Source: Streptomyces sparsogenes
GTDB lineage: Bacteria > Actinomycetota > Actinomycetes > Streptomycetales > Streptomycetaceae
DNA length: 64,000 nt
NCBI RefSeq assembly: GCF_001704635.1
Contig: NZ_MAXF01000130.1
Coordinates: 81,937 to 145,936, forward strand
Direction of reading: 5' to 3'
Positions 51,216 to 60,524 of this stretch are shown one piece after another. The notes beneath the pieces were generated by a model that saw nothing but the letters and a program-made list of their open reading frames with translations, did not search any database and was not told where the DNA came from. A program made the position numbers and the translations under genes. The stretch's first letter is position 1. Every line of letters begins with the position of its first letter.

Positions 51216-54200
51216 TCAGATGATCGAGCGGCAAGCGGCCCAGTGTACCCGGCCCATATTGGGCTGAAGCAGTTGCGAGAGACGGGTCTCCTGGTCCACG
51301 ACTGTGCTCGTGGGGTTCGCTCCCCAACGGCCCGGCGGGAACAGCGAATAGTCAGGCATCTGCTCTCCCGGCTGGTAGATCCGCGTCGGGGTGGGGTTGC
51401 CTTCTTCGACCATGCGGGCCACCTCCTCGGGAAGGTCCATGCCGTGCTTGCTGTATGCGGCGACGCTCGTGCCTTCGGGCACCGTGACCATGCCGGTGTC
51501 GCCCGCCCGGATGCCGCCATGACCGGCGAAGACCTGTTCGTTGTCCGGACGGCCGAACACGTTGAAATCCTGTGGGATCTCGCCCACGTCGTCTGCGGTA
51601 CTCAGTTCGTCCCAACCGCCCGAATTCGGGCTACGGGTCGCACCCTCCCCGGGGACGGTGCAGGGGGAGAGCCCCAGAGGGTCGATGAAGAGGTGGGGGT
51701 TGGGCACGTAGGCCGCCGGGTTGGGGGCGGGGGTGAGCCCCAGGGGATCCGGGGTGGCGTAGCGGGCGGTGGTGGGGTCGTAATAGCGGTGGCGGTTGTA
51801 GTGGAGGCCGCTTTCGGGGTCGAAGTACTGGCCCGGGAAGCGCAGGGGTGTGTACGTGGTGCTGGTGGCGGCCCACGTGGTGGTGCCCCACAGGGTGCTA
51901 CGGGTGCGCCAGGCTATGTTGCCGGTCTCGTCGACGAGTTCGCTCGGGGTGCCGACGAGGTCGGTGACGATGGCGAAGAAGCGGCGGTCTATCTCGCGCT
52001 GGGTGGTGGCCTCGGTGATGCGCTCCGTCTGTGCCACCGGCCGCACACCATCGTGATGCCAGGTCAGCGTCACGGGGTCGGGGAGATCGGGGGCGGTGGT
52101 GGTTTGTTCTACGAGGGTGTTGCCGTCCCACGTGAAGTCCACCTGTTCGACGACTGTTTCTCCGTCGTCGGCGAGGCGTTGTTTGGCGGTGCGGCGGCCG
52201 AGGGGGTCGTAGAGGTAGCGCCACAGTGTGCCGTCGGGGGTGGTGACGGTGGCGAGGTGGCTTTCCGCGTCCCAGGTGTAGTGCCAGGAGTCGGGTCGCT
52301 TGGACAGCCGGGTTTTCTGGCGGAGGGTGAGGCGTCCGGCGGCGTCGTGTTCGTAGCGGACGCGTCCGGCGCGGGTGATGCGGGTGCCGGTGTAGGCGCG
52401 GGGGCCGGTGGTGTCGGTGCCGGGGTGGCGGTCCGGCCAGGTGGCGTGGGTCTGGTTGCCCGCCTCGTCGTAGGCGTAGCTCTCGGTCCAGTTCTCGGCG
52501 CGGACGGCGGTGACCCGGCCTGCCTCGTCGAGGTCGAAGGCGCGGTGGCCCCGGAGTTGGTCGTCGATGCCGGTGAGGTGGCCGTCGGGGCGGTAGGTGT
52601 AGGCGCGGTGCTGGGCGGTGTGGCCCTCGGGACCGGTGGTCAGGATTTGTTCGGACAGCCTTCCGGCGGGGTCCCAGAGCTGGGCGAGGGAGGTGTCACC
52701 GAAGTGGCGGGCGGTCTCCCGGCCCACCGCGTCGTAGGCGAAGTCGAGTGTGTGGCCGCAGGCGGTCAGCGTGGTGCGGCGGCCCGCCGCGTCATAGGCG
52801 TAGGTGGAGGTGGCACCGGAGGGAGTGGTACGGCGGATGCGGCGGCCGAGCGCGTCGTAGGCGTGGGTCAGTACCCGGCCGTCGACCATCTCGGTCGTCA
52901 CCCGGCCCATCCGGTCGCGCCGGAAAACCGCCGATACCTCGGGGCCGACGGCCTCCATCAGCCGGCCCGCCGGGTCGTAGGAGAAGGTGGTGACCCGGCC
53001 TGCGGCGTCCTTGCGGACCACCCGGCCGCACTCGTCGCGTTCGAGGGAGATCGCCTGGCCGAGGGGGTTGGTGCGGGAGACGAGCCGGCCGGTCGGGTCG
53101 TACGCGTAGGTGAGGGTGCGGCCGTCGAAGTCCGTCTCGCTGAGCAGTCGGCCGGTCGGGTCGTACTCGTAGGTCCAGGTCAGGCCCTGGGGATTGCTGA
53201 CTTGGGTGAGGCGCAGCCGGGTGTCGTGCGTGAACTCGTAGCGGGTACCGTCCGGGTCGGTCTGGGCGGCCAGCAGGTCGAAGTGGGTGTATTCGTAACG
53301 GGTCACGCCGCCGCCTGGATCCGTGTGAGCGGTGAGGTTGCCCTCCCCGTCGTAGGTCCAGGTCTGCTCGGTGCCGTCCGGGGCGGTGCGCCGACGCAGT
53401 TTGCCGTCGATGGACCATTCCATGTGGGTGGTGGTGCCGAGCGGGTCGGTGATGGCGGTGGGGCGGCCGAAGGCGTCGCGGTGGTAGGCGGTGCTCGCGC
53501 CCAGGGGATCGGTGATCTCGACGGGGAGCCCGGCCGGGTCGCAGCGCACGCGGGTGGTGTCGCCGAGTGGGTTGGTGACCGAGGCGAGGTGGCCGTGGTC
53601 GTCGTAGGTGTAGCGGGTGGTGTTGCCCAGCGGGTCGGTGGCGGTGGTGCGGTTGCCTCGCTCGTCGTACGCGTAACGCCAGGTGGCCCCGTCCGGGTGG
53701 GTGACCCGCACCGGCAGGCCCAGGGCGTCGTAGGTGGCGGTCCGCCGGTGTCCGTCGGGGGTGACCACGGAGGTCAGCCGGCCGGCCGGGTCGTAGCCGA
53801 AGCTGGTGGTCCGGCCCAGGGCGTCGGTGCGGGACAGGGCGCGGCCGTAGTGGTCCCGTCGGGTGCGGACCGTGTTGCCGAGCGGGTCGGTCACGGCGAT
53901 GACCTGACAGCGGTCGTTGACCAGATAGCGGGTGGCGTGGCCCTCGGGCGTGGTGACGGTGGTGACCCGGTGGCCCGTGCGTTCATCGGTGGGACCGTAG
54001 TCGATACGCACCGAGATGTGTCCTTCGGTGCCTCCCTCGGCGATGACTCGGTCGTTCTGGTCGTAGACGTAGTCGTAGCGGCGGTCGTTGGTGTCGGTCC
54101 ACGCGATGATCCGCCGCTCGGTGTCGTACTCGAACCGCAGCGGCTGGCCGGAGGAGTTGGTGACCTCGGTGAGATTGCCATCGGTGTAGGAGTACCGGAT

Positions 54201-55982
54201 CAGCTCCTGGTCGGTGCCGTCGAGGGCCGCGCCTGCCAGGTGCAGGGCGGTGATGCGGCCGCCCTCGGTGGTGAGCTTGAGGTGGTAGCCGCCGCTGTGG
54301 ACAATCGCGGCCGGGGCGCCCTGGACGTCGTACTCGAAGGTCAGGCGGTGGCCGTTGCGATCGCTGATCTCCACCAGCGGCGCCTCGCCGTCCCCGCCCC
54401 CTTCCGGGCCGGTGAAGTACCAGGTGCGGCCGGTGTCCGGATCGGCGAGGGTGTAGTCGCCCGCCACCGTCCGCTCCAGCGGCCACCTCGGCCCCAGCTC
54501 GGGCAGCGTCGGCACCCCCGGCGCCGGATGCGGATACGACAGCAGCAACCCGTCCTCCGCGACGAACACCACACCCCGCGCACCGATCTCCAACCGCTGA
54601 TCAGCCGAACTCGACCACGTCGGCCCGAACCACCGCCCCACCCGATACCCCGACTCCGCCCGCCGCACGAACACCAGCGGCAACGCCCCCGGCAACACCA
54701 CATCCCGCTGCGGCAGATACATCCGCCCCGACGCCAAATCCACCGGATCCGTACCCCCGGCCGTCTTCGCCACATCCGGCGTCGCATGCGGCGCGGCCCC
54801 GTCCTTGGCCAGCGTCCGCATGGCGGGGCCCTCCGCCTTGGCCAAGGTGGCGGGCAGCCGCTCGGCAGCCGTCACCGCCGTCTTCGCCCCACCCAGACCC
54901 TTCGTGCCGATCAGCTCCGGCAGCAGCCGCCCCAGCCCCTCGGACGGATCCTGCTGGAACGCGTCCCACATCCCCTTGACCGCCGTACCCGGGTCATTGG
55001 CCATCCGCACCAGACCGGCGGCGGTGCTGTTGAGATGGGTCACGTACTCGGCCGGGTGGGTGATGTTGTACAGGTCCAGCGGGTTCACCTGCCGGACGAA
55101 ATTCACCAACCCCGCAGTCCCCTTCACCACACCGCCCAGGAAGTGGCTGGTGTCCAGGGCCAGCCCGTCCAGCCCGTCCCCCACCTGCTGCGCGTACGAC
55201 GGCTTCTTCGGCGCCATATCCCGCGCCGCCTCCACCGCCGTCTTCGCCACCCCATGCGCCTCATCCCGCTGCCGCCGCGCCTCCGCCAGCATCTCCCGCG
55301 CGGCCTTCACATCACCCGCACCCGGATCCGCAAAAGCACCCGGCTTCTCCGGCAGACTGGCCGGGTCACGCTCGTCAGCGGGCAGCGCGTTGTACGCGTC
55401 CACCGCCTCGTTATACGCACTCACCTTGTCGTTGTGGGCGGTACGCGCATCATCCGACGCCTTCTTCCCCTTCTTGAAACGCCGGATCGCCTCCTCCGCC
55501 TGACCCTGCGCCCACTCCACCGTCCCCGCGAACCGCTCCAGCGCCCCCGACGCCTTCTCACACGCGTCCGCCGCCGAGAACCACTTCTTCGGCTCGACCG
55601 ACACCTTCTCCCGGAAGGCATCCGCCGCCTTCCCCTTCAACGACCCCGACCCCAGCCCCTGGAGCCCTTTTCCCACATTGTTGAACGCCGTCTTGAAGTC
55701 GGTCAGGTGATTCGCCGTCGAGCGGAGTTTGGACGGGCTGCCGTGGATCAGCTTCTTGGGATCCTCGCTCTCCCCCAACTGCATCTCATCGACAGCCGCC
55801 CCCAGTGCGTTCGCCGCCGAGTCCGACGTGTCCCGGACCCAGTCGGCACCGCTCTCCCAGCCGACGTCATCCAGCCGGTCCGCCGTCCAGTCCCCCGCGT
55901 CGTCGATGGCCCCACCGACATCCTCGACCCGGTCCTCGACCCAGTCCTCGACACCATCCGGAACGAAATCTCCGAGCCCCAT
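51216..55982 (-). CDS. Rhs/YD-repeat polymorphic toxin with T7SS-like N-terminus
   Basis: 1588-residue polymorphic protein. Residues 1-350 are Trp/Asp-rich then alpha-helical, with a WXG-like fold start and a DUF6531-type region following (DPVDLASGRMYLPQRDVVL, about 415-470). Residues 590-1370 hold many YD repeats (GYDPAGRLTS, YEYDPTGRLLSE). The Rhs core end is YNRHRYYDPTTARYATPDPL near residue 1390, closing with FIDPLGL at 1431. The C-terminal 150 residues are the variable effector, with an AGHGG (His1488) and a terminal HWAACRS (Cys1584). It has no Sec signal peptide. Confidence 0.85.
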   Translation of the reverse strand: MGLGDFVPDGVEDWVEDRVEDVGGAIDDAGDWTADRLDDVGWESGADWVRDTSDSAANALGAAVDEMQLGESEDPKKLIHGSPSKLRSTANHLTDFKTAFNNVGKGLQGLGSGSLKGKAADAFREKVSVEPKKWFSAADACEKASGALERFAGTVEWAQGQAEEAIRRFKKGKKASDDARTAHNDKVSAYNEAVDAYNALPADERDPASLPEKPGAFADPGAGDVKAAREMLAEARRQRDEAHGVAKTAVEAARDMAPKKPSYAQQVGDGLDGLALDTSHFLGGVVKGTAGLVNFVRQVNPLDLYNITHPAEYVTHLNSTAAGLVRMANDPGTAVKGMWDAFQQDPSEGLGRLLPELIGTKGLGGAKTAVTAAERLPATLAKAEGPAMRTLAKDGAAPHATPDVAKTAGGTDPVDLASGRMYLPQRDVVLPGALPLVFVRRAESGYRVGRWFGPTWSSSADQRLEIGARGVVFVAEDGLLLSYPHPAPGVPTLPELGPRWPLERTVAGDYTLADPDTGRTWYFTGPEGGGDGEAPLVEISDRNGHRLTFEYDVQGAPAAIVHSGGYHLKLTTEGGRITALHLAGAALDGTDQELIRYSYTDGNLTEVTNSSGQPLRFEYDTERRIIAWTDTNDRRYDYVYDQNDRVIAEGGTEGHISVRIDYGPTDERTGHRVTTVTTPEGHATRYLVNDRCQVIAVTDPLGNTVRTRRDHYGRALSRTDALGRTTSFGYDPAGRLTSVVTPDGHRRTATYDALGLPVRVTHPDGATWRYAYDERGNRTTATDPLGNTTRYTYDDHGHLASVTNPLGDTTRVRCDPAGLPVEITDPLGASTAYHRDAFGRPTAITDPLGTTTHMEWSIDGKLRRRTAPDGTEQTWTYDGEGNLTAHTDPGGGVTRYEYTHFDLLAAQTDPDGTRYEFTHDTRLRLTQVSNPQGLTWTYEYDPTGRLLSETDFDGRTLTYAYDPTGRLVSRTNPLGQAISLERDECGRVVRKDAAGRVTTFSYDPAGRLMEAVGPEVSAVFRRDRMGRVTTEMVDGRVLTHAYDALGRRIRRTTPSGATSTYAYDAAGRRTTLTACGHTLDFAYDAVGRETARHFGDTSLAQLWDPAGRLSEQILTTGPEGHTAQHRAYTYRPDGHLTGIDDQLRGHRAFDLDEAGRVTAVRAENWTESYAYDEAGNQTHATWPDRHPGTDTTGPRAYTGTRITRAGRVRYEHDAAGRLTLRQKTRLSKRPDSWHYTWDAESHLATVTTPDGTLWRYLYDPLGRRTAKQRLADDGETVVEQVDFTWDGNTLVEQTTTAPDLPDPVTLTWHHDGVRPVAQTERITEATTQREIDRRFFAIVTDLVGTPSELVDETGNIAWRTRSTLWGTTTWAATSTTYTPLRFPGQYFDPESGLHYNRHRYYDPTTARYATPDPLGLTPAPNPAAYVPNPHLFIDPLGLSPCTVPGEGATRSPNSGGWDELSTADDVGEIPQDFNVFGRPDNEQVFAGHGGIRAGDTGMVTVPEGTSVAAYSKHGMDLPEEVARMVEEGNPTPTRIYQPGEQMPDYSLFPPGRWGANPTSTVVDQETRLSQLLQPNMGRVHWAACRSII

Positions 55983-56135
55983 GTGCCTACACCCCCGTAC
56001 CAGGACCACGGCATTCCGGATGAGAGTACCGGCTCTGTTCAGGGCGCCCGTTCGGCGTCCAGACTCACTAGGAGTGAGGCCGGGCCGTCAGCCGTCAGGA
56101 CGGTCGGGAGCAACAGAACAAGGGGGAGACCAGCA

Positions 56136-57110
56136 GTGATCGAGACAGTGTTCCGCGGTGAGGACCTGCCCGTGGAGGACCGCTTCGAGCGGTGGCGCGA
56201 CCTGGCGTTCGAGAGCCATTCACCCCATGAGATCCGTACGGACCACACGGCCGACTTCCATGGCACCCTGCGGCTGCTTGACCTCGGTGTCCTCCAGGTC
56301 ACGACGTTCTCCTGCCCGCCCCTGGACTCCGCCCGGACCCCGGCGCTGATCCGCAGGTCCGACCCCGAGATCTACTACCTCTCGGTGCCCCTGCGCGGGC
56401 ACATGGGGGTCGTCCAGGACGACCGGGAGACCCTGGTCGGACAGGGCGAACTGGTGATGATCGGCAGCTCGTACCCGTACCGGGGCCTCCTGGGCGCGGA
56501 AGGCGGCACGGTCTCGGCCGCGGAGATGCTGATCCCGCGGGCGCTGCTGCGGCGGCCCGCCGGCCTCGCCGACGGGCGGTCCGCCCTGAGGGTGCCGGGG
56601 CGATCCGGTATGGGCGCCCTGTTCATCGACTTCCTCACCGGCCTGGCCACCGACACCACGTCCTACGGATCCTCGGACTCCGCGCGACTGGGCGTCGTCG
56701 CACTGGAGTTGGCCGGCGCCCTGCTCGCCCACCTGCTCGCTGATCAGGAGCCGCCCGAGACCTTCCAGCACGCCCTCGCCCTGCGCGTCCACCGCTACAT
56801 CCACCAGCATCTGACCGACCCGGAACTGACACCCGAGCGGATCGCGGCGGCCCACCACATCTCCGTCCGCTCCCTGCACCGCCTCTTCCACCGCCAGGAC
56901 ACCACGGTCTCCGCCTACATCCGCCGGCAGCGGCTGGAACGGGCCCGCCGCGACCTGGCCGACCCGGGGCTGTGCACCCGGCCCGTCCACGCGATCGCCG
57001 CCCGGTGGGGCTTCCCCAGGCCGGCCGACTTCACCCGCGCCTTCCGCGCGGCCTACGGGATGCCGCCCAAGGACTTCCGGCACCTCGCCCAGGGCACCTC
57101 CCGGCGGTAG
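56136..57110 (+). CDS. AraC-family regulator 1
   Basis: 324-residue regulator. Residues 1-200 form an AraC-binding-like cupin domain (ETVFRGEDLPVEDRFERWRD, GQGELVMIGSSYPYRG) and residues 215-320 two helix-turn-helix units ending AAYGMPPKDFRHL. GGGGGAG is 7 bp before GTG 56136. The same frame stays open for kilobases upstream, but that is an antisense shadow of the Rhs repeat gene. Divergent from Rhs, so it may regulate it. Confidence 0.9.
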   Translation: MIETVFRGEDLPVEDRFERWRDLAFESHSPHEIRTDHTADFHGTLRLLDLGVLQVTTFSCPPLDSARTPALIRRSDPEIYYLSVPLRGHMGVVQDDRETLVGQGELVMIGSSYPYRGLLGAEGGTVSAAEMLIPRALLRRPAGLADGRSALRVPGRSGMGALFIDFLTGLATDTTSYGSSDSARLGVVALELAGALLAHLLADQEPPETFQHALALRVHRYIHQHLTDPELTPERIAAAHHISVRSLHRLFHRQDTTVSAYIRRQRLERARRDLADPGLCTRPVHAIAARWGFPRPADFTRAFRAAYGMPPKDFRHLAQGTSRR

Positions 57111-57284
57111 CCGGGGGAGCGGCGCGATTGGCGTCCAGCGCCAAGCGGCTGGCGCTGAGTGCTAAGGACATGTCCGCGCCCACCCCGGCAGACTCGTCGG
57201 TCGGGTGACGGGGCCGATGCGGCCGGAGCCCCGGGCCCGCTTCCCCCGCGGGGGAGAAATACGGGGAGAGGTAACACCATTACA

Positions 57285-58301
57285 TTGCCATCGCTTCTGC
57301 GCTCACGAGAGTCGACGGCCTTCTCAGCGGCCTTCGCGACGACCTTCGCGACGGGCGACCGCGGTGGGGCGTCGCCGCGCACCGAGCTGGAGTTGGGGTC
57401 CGTACGGCTGACCGTCCTGCGCTGTCCCGCTCCGCCCATTCCATCCGCTGCACCCATGCCATCCGCTTCGCGCACTCCATTCGCTGCGCCCGCTCCAGCC
57501 GCGCCCGCGACGCCGGGGGCCCGGAGATCCGCCCGGAGCGGCGATCCGCAGACGTGGCGGCTGGTCCTGGTCTCCGACGGGCCGCTGACGCTGGGCCCAG
57601 GTCCAGGCGCCACCCGCCTCGACCCCGGCCACTTGGTGCTGTGGGACCCCGGCGAGCCGTTCGACCCGGTGGCGGCCGACCGGGCCCGGCCGCCCCGGGC
57701 GCTGGTCCTGCACCTGCCGGGGACCGCACTGTCGGTGCCGCACCAGGCGCTGCGCGGCCTGGTGGCGCGGCCGGTGCCCTCGGAGGCGGGCCCGGCGGCC
57801 CTTCTCGCACGGTTCCTGGAGGGGCTGGCAGGGCCGGCCTCGACGGTGGAGACCCGGCAGGCGGCCTGGCTGGGGCGCGCCGCGGTCGACCTGGCGGTGG
57901 CCTTCCTCAGCAGCGTCACCGACCCGCGGGACGACGCGGCACCGCAGCCGCGCCGGATGGCGCTCCTGGGCGAGATCAGGTCGTACGTCGAACGCCATCT
58001 CGGCGACCCCGACCTGTCGCCGAAGGCGATCGCCGCGGCGCACCACATCTCGGTCCGCTATCTGCACCATCTGTTCCGGCAGGACGGGCAGACGGTCGGT
58101 GGGTTCGTCCGGCAGCGGCGGCTGGAGCGCTGTCGGGCCGATCTGACCGACCCGTGCCTCGCCGGGCAGAGCATGGCCGTGATCCGGGCGCGCTGGGGCT
58201 TCCATGACGCGGCCGTGTTCAACCGCGCCTTCAAGAAGGAGTACGGGATCACGCCCGGCGAATACCGGAGGCGCGAGGGAGTGCCCGCGGGGGCCCGGTA
58301 G
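57285..58301 (+). CDS. AraC-family regulator 2
   Basis: 338-residue regulator related to the one before it. A Pro/Ala-rich N-terminal third contains the repeat-like PIPSAAPMPSASRTPFAAPA, followed by a sensing region and a C-terminal helix-turn-helix domain (AIAAAHHISVRYLHHLFRQD, EYGITPGEYRRREG). GGGGAGAGG is upstream, 13 bp before TTG 57285 but 7 bp before an in-frame ATT at 57279, so the start is uncertain. The 174-bp gap from regulator 1 holds no gene. Confidence 0.8.
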   Translation: MPSLLRSRESTAFSAAFATTFATGDRGGASPRTELELGSVRLTVLRCPAPPIPSAAPMPSASRTPFAAPAPAAPATPGARRSARSGDPQTWRLVLVSDGPLTLGPGPGATRLDPGHLVLWDPGEPFDPVAADRARPPRALVLHLPGTALSVPHQALRGLVARPVPSEAGPAALLARFLEGLAGPASTVETRQAAWLGRAAVDLAVAFLSSVTDPRDDAAPQPRRMALLGEIRSYVERHLGDPDLSPKAIAAAHHISVRYLHHLFRQDGQTVGGFVRQRRLERCRADLTDPCLAGQSMAVIRARWGFHDAAVFNRAFKKEYGITPGEYRRREGVPAGAR

Positions 58302-58323
58302 CGGTCGCCGGTGGTGCCGAGGC

Positions 58324-58353
58324 CGGGCCGGCGGGGGACCGCCGGCCCGGCTA
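58324..58353. terminator. Bidirectional hairpin between AraC regulator and kinase
   Basis: Perfect 13-bp stem GCCGGGCCGGCGG / CCGCCGGCCCGGC with a GGGA loop between convergent genes. Confidence 0.9.
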
Positions 58354-58365
58354 TGGCGTTTGCGG

Positions 58366-60135
58366 TCAGGCGCGGAGCGCCGGCCAGGTGTCCTCTCCCA
58401 CGATGCCGTCCACGTGGAGGTGGTGATAGCGCTGGAACCGCTTGACCGCCGCCCGCGTGTCGGGGCCGAACTGCCCGTCCACGCCGCCGGGGCCGATGTC
58501 GTACTTGCGGGCCTTGAGGATGCACTGCACCTGGCGGACGCGGTTGCCCTTGTCGCCGTACTGGGTGAGCGCGATGCCGGAGTAGTAGTGGCAGGACTTC
58601 CACGGCTTCGGCGGTGAGGTCCTCGGCGGAGGCTGCGTCTGCTGGGGAGGGTCCGGGGCGGCCGTGGCGCTGCCGGCCGGGGGGTTCGGGCTGGCGGGGG
58701 GCTGGGTCTCCGCGGAGCCTCCGCCTCCGCCGCCGTTGCCTCCGCCCCCGCCGCCGTTGCCGCCGCCTCCGGCCCCGCCCCCGCTGTTACCGTCGCCACC
58801 CCCGTCGCCGTCCCCGCCGCCAGCGGCCGGGGGGGTCGCGGGGTCGGCGGAGGCCGGCGTCGTTTCCGGCGACGGCTTCGGCGAGTGCTTCGCCACGGGG
58901 GACTTCGACGCGTGTGGGTGCTGCGCGGACTTGGACGCGGTCGCGGCCACGTTCTTCCCGCCGTCGTCGGAGGAGCCCATGCCCGGGACGGCGAAGGCCA
59001 CCACGCCGACGGTCACCGCCACGACCGCCGCGGCCGCCGCCAGCACCAGACCACGGCGGCTCTTGCGCTCCGCCGGCTTCAGCGTGCGCTCCGGCGCGCC
59101 GCGGCGCAGGATCGTCAGCTGGTCCATGGGCGACACCGCGGCGGCGTGCCCGCTCCACTCGGAGCGGGCACGGATCAGCTCCGCGAGGGCCGCGGGCCAC
59201 TCCGGCGCCGGCGTGTGCCGCCGGGCCGCGTCCACGACCTCCTGCGGACTCGGCCGCCCCGCCGCGTCCTTGTCCAGGCACCGGCCGATCAGCTCCGCGA
59301 GGGCCTGGTCGGACTCCGCCACCCTGGCCAGCACGTCTTCGCTCGGCGGCGAGTAGACCACGCGATGGATGACATCGGCCGTGGACCCCTCGCCGAACGG
59401 TGTTCTGCCGGTCGCGGCGTGTGCCAGCACCGAGCCCAGCGAGAAGACGTCCGACGCGGTGCCCGCCTCCCGGCCGTCCGCCTGCTCCGGGGACATGAAC
59501 GCCGGGGTGCCCACGTGCTGGCCGGTCATGGTGAGCACGCTCGCGTCGGTGGTGTGGGCCACCCCGAAGTCGATGACCCGCGCCCCGTCCGCGCCCAGCA
59601 GCACATTGGACGGCTTGAGGTCGCGGTGGACGATCCCCGCGGCGGCGAGCGTGGCGAGGGCCTCCCCGATCTCCCCCGCCAGCCGCCACACCACCGGCGC
59701 GGGCAGCGGCCCAAAGCGGCGCACCGCGTCGTCGAGGCTCGGCCCCGGGACGTAGGCGGTCGCCATCCACAGGCGCTCCTCCTCGTCGAAGCCCGAACCG
59801 AGCAGCCCGGCGGTGTACTTCCCGTGGACTCTCCGTACGACCTCCACCTCGCGCTCGAACCGGCGCCGGAACCTCGGGTCCTCGGCGTGCTCCGGCCGGA
59901 TGACCTTGACGGCCACCAGCGCCCGGGCCCCGTACGTGGTCGCCCCCTCCGCGTCCACGCCCGCTTCCCGCCCGAGGTACAGCCGGCCCATCCCGCCGCC
60001 ACCCAGGCGCGCGAGCACCCGGTACGGCCCGATCGCCACCGGATCCGACCGCCGCAGCGGCTCCGCGCCGAGACGTTCGAGATCGGAGGTGTTCAGCTCT
60101 CCGGTCCAGGGGTGGGCCGGATCCCTGTCAGACAT
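58366..60135 (-). CDS. Ser/Thr protein kinase with peptidoglycan-binding domain
   Basis: 589-residue transmembrane kinase. Residues 35-300 form a PknB-type kinase (LGGGGMGRLYLG loop, VAVKV lysine, HRDLKPSN catalytic loop, IDFGVAHT). One helix at about 358-385 (LVLAAAAAVVAVTVGVVAFA) is followed by a long Pro/Gly-rich linker and, at residues 518-588, a PG_binding_1 domain (DGQFGPDTRAAVKRFQRYH, GIVGEDTW). PASTA repeats are absent. It is the last gene after the ESX-like genes, with a gap of 45 bp to WXG100. It probably senses wall fragments or substrate. Confidence 0.92.
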   Translation of the reverse strand: MSDRDPAHPWTGELNTSDLERLGAEPLRRSDPVAIGPYRVLARLGGGGMGRLYLGREAGVDAEGATTYGARALVAVKVIRPEHAEDPRFRRRFEREVEVVRRVHGKYTAGLLGSGFDEEERLWMATAYVPGPSLDDAVRRFGPLPAPVVWRLAGEIGEALATLAAAGIVHRDLKPSNVLLGADGARVIDFGVAHTTDASVLTMTGQHVGTPAFMSPEQADGREAGTASDVFSLGSVLAHAATGRTPFGEGSTADVIHRVVYSPPSEDVLARVAESDQALAELIGRCLDKDAAGRPSPQEVVDAARRHTPAPEWPAALAELIRARSEWSGHAAAVSPMDQLTILRRGAPERTLKPAERKSRRGLVLAAAAAVVAVTVGVVAFAVPGMGSSDDGGKNVAATASKSAQHPHASKSPVAKHSPKPSPETTPASADPATPPAAGGGDGDGGGDGNSGGGAGGGGNGGGGGGNGGGGGGSAETQPPASPNPPAGSATAAPDPPQQTQPPPRTSPPKPWKSCHYYSGIALTQYGDKGNRVRQVQCILKARKYDIGPGGVDGQFGPDTRAAVKRFQRYHHLHVDGIVGEDTWPALRA

Positions 60136-60180
60136 GGGGTCCCCTCACGGAGTTCCTGCTGTGGCGCTCCCGGGTCCGGC

Positions 60181-60462
60181 TCAGCCGTTGCCGCCGGCCT
60201 GGGAGATGTTCTTCAGAACCGCGTCGAACTTCCTCTGGAACTCGTCCAGGGACTGCTTGATCTTGTTCAGGTCCGCCTGGGCGCCGCTCCAGGCGGAGCG
60301 GAACTCGGCGGCGTGCTTGCCGTCCCAGTGGCTCTGGTCGCTCAGGATGTTCCCGGCGGCGGAGAGCTGGCTGATGGACTGCTGGAAGCCGCCGTCGATG
60401 ATGCTGAGGAACTTGCGGCTCGCGGCGTGTGCGGCGTCGTCGACCTTTACGGTGCCTGCCAT
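60181..60462 (-). CDS. WXG100 (ESAT-6-like) secreted protein
   Basis: 93-residue helical hairpin protein, MAGTVKVDDAAHAASRKFL, with the defining W-x-G turn in HWDGKHAAEF and a helix ending FQRKFDAVLKN. Such proteins are small type VII secretion substrates and co-substrates. AGGAG is 9 bp before ATG 60462. It is between the unknown 529-residue gene and the kinase gene. It probably dimerises with the second WXG-motif protein or a paralogue. Confidence 0.9.
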   Translation of the reverse strand: MAGTVKVDDAAHAASRKFLSIIDGGFQQSISQLSAAGNILSDQSHWDGKHAAEFRSAWSGAQADLNKIKQSLDEFQRKFDAVLKNISQAGGNG

Positions 60463-60524
60463 GGCGATGTTTCTCCTGTGTTTCTTGTGGATGGTGATGG
60501 GTATGCCGGGGTCGGCCTGGGGGC

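Noticed and set aside
50844..57110. 2088-codon open frame on the plus strand across the Rhs gene
   Set aside because: It is the mirror of the minus-strand YD-repeat gene, created by high GC and repeats; composition is Gly/Val/Arg-rich without domains. Only its last 324 codons, from GTG 56136, are a real AraC gene.
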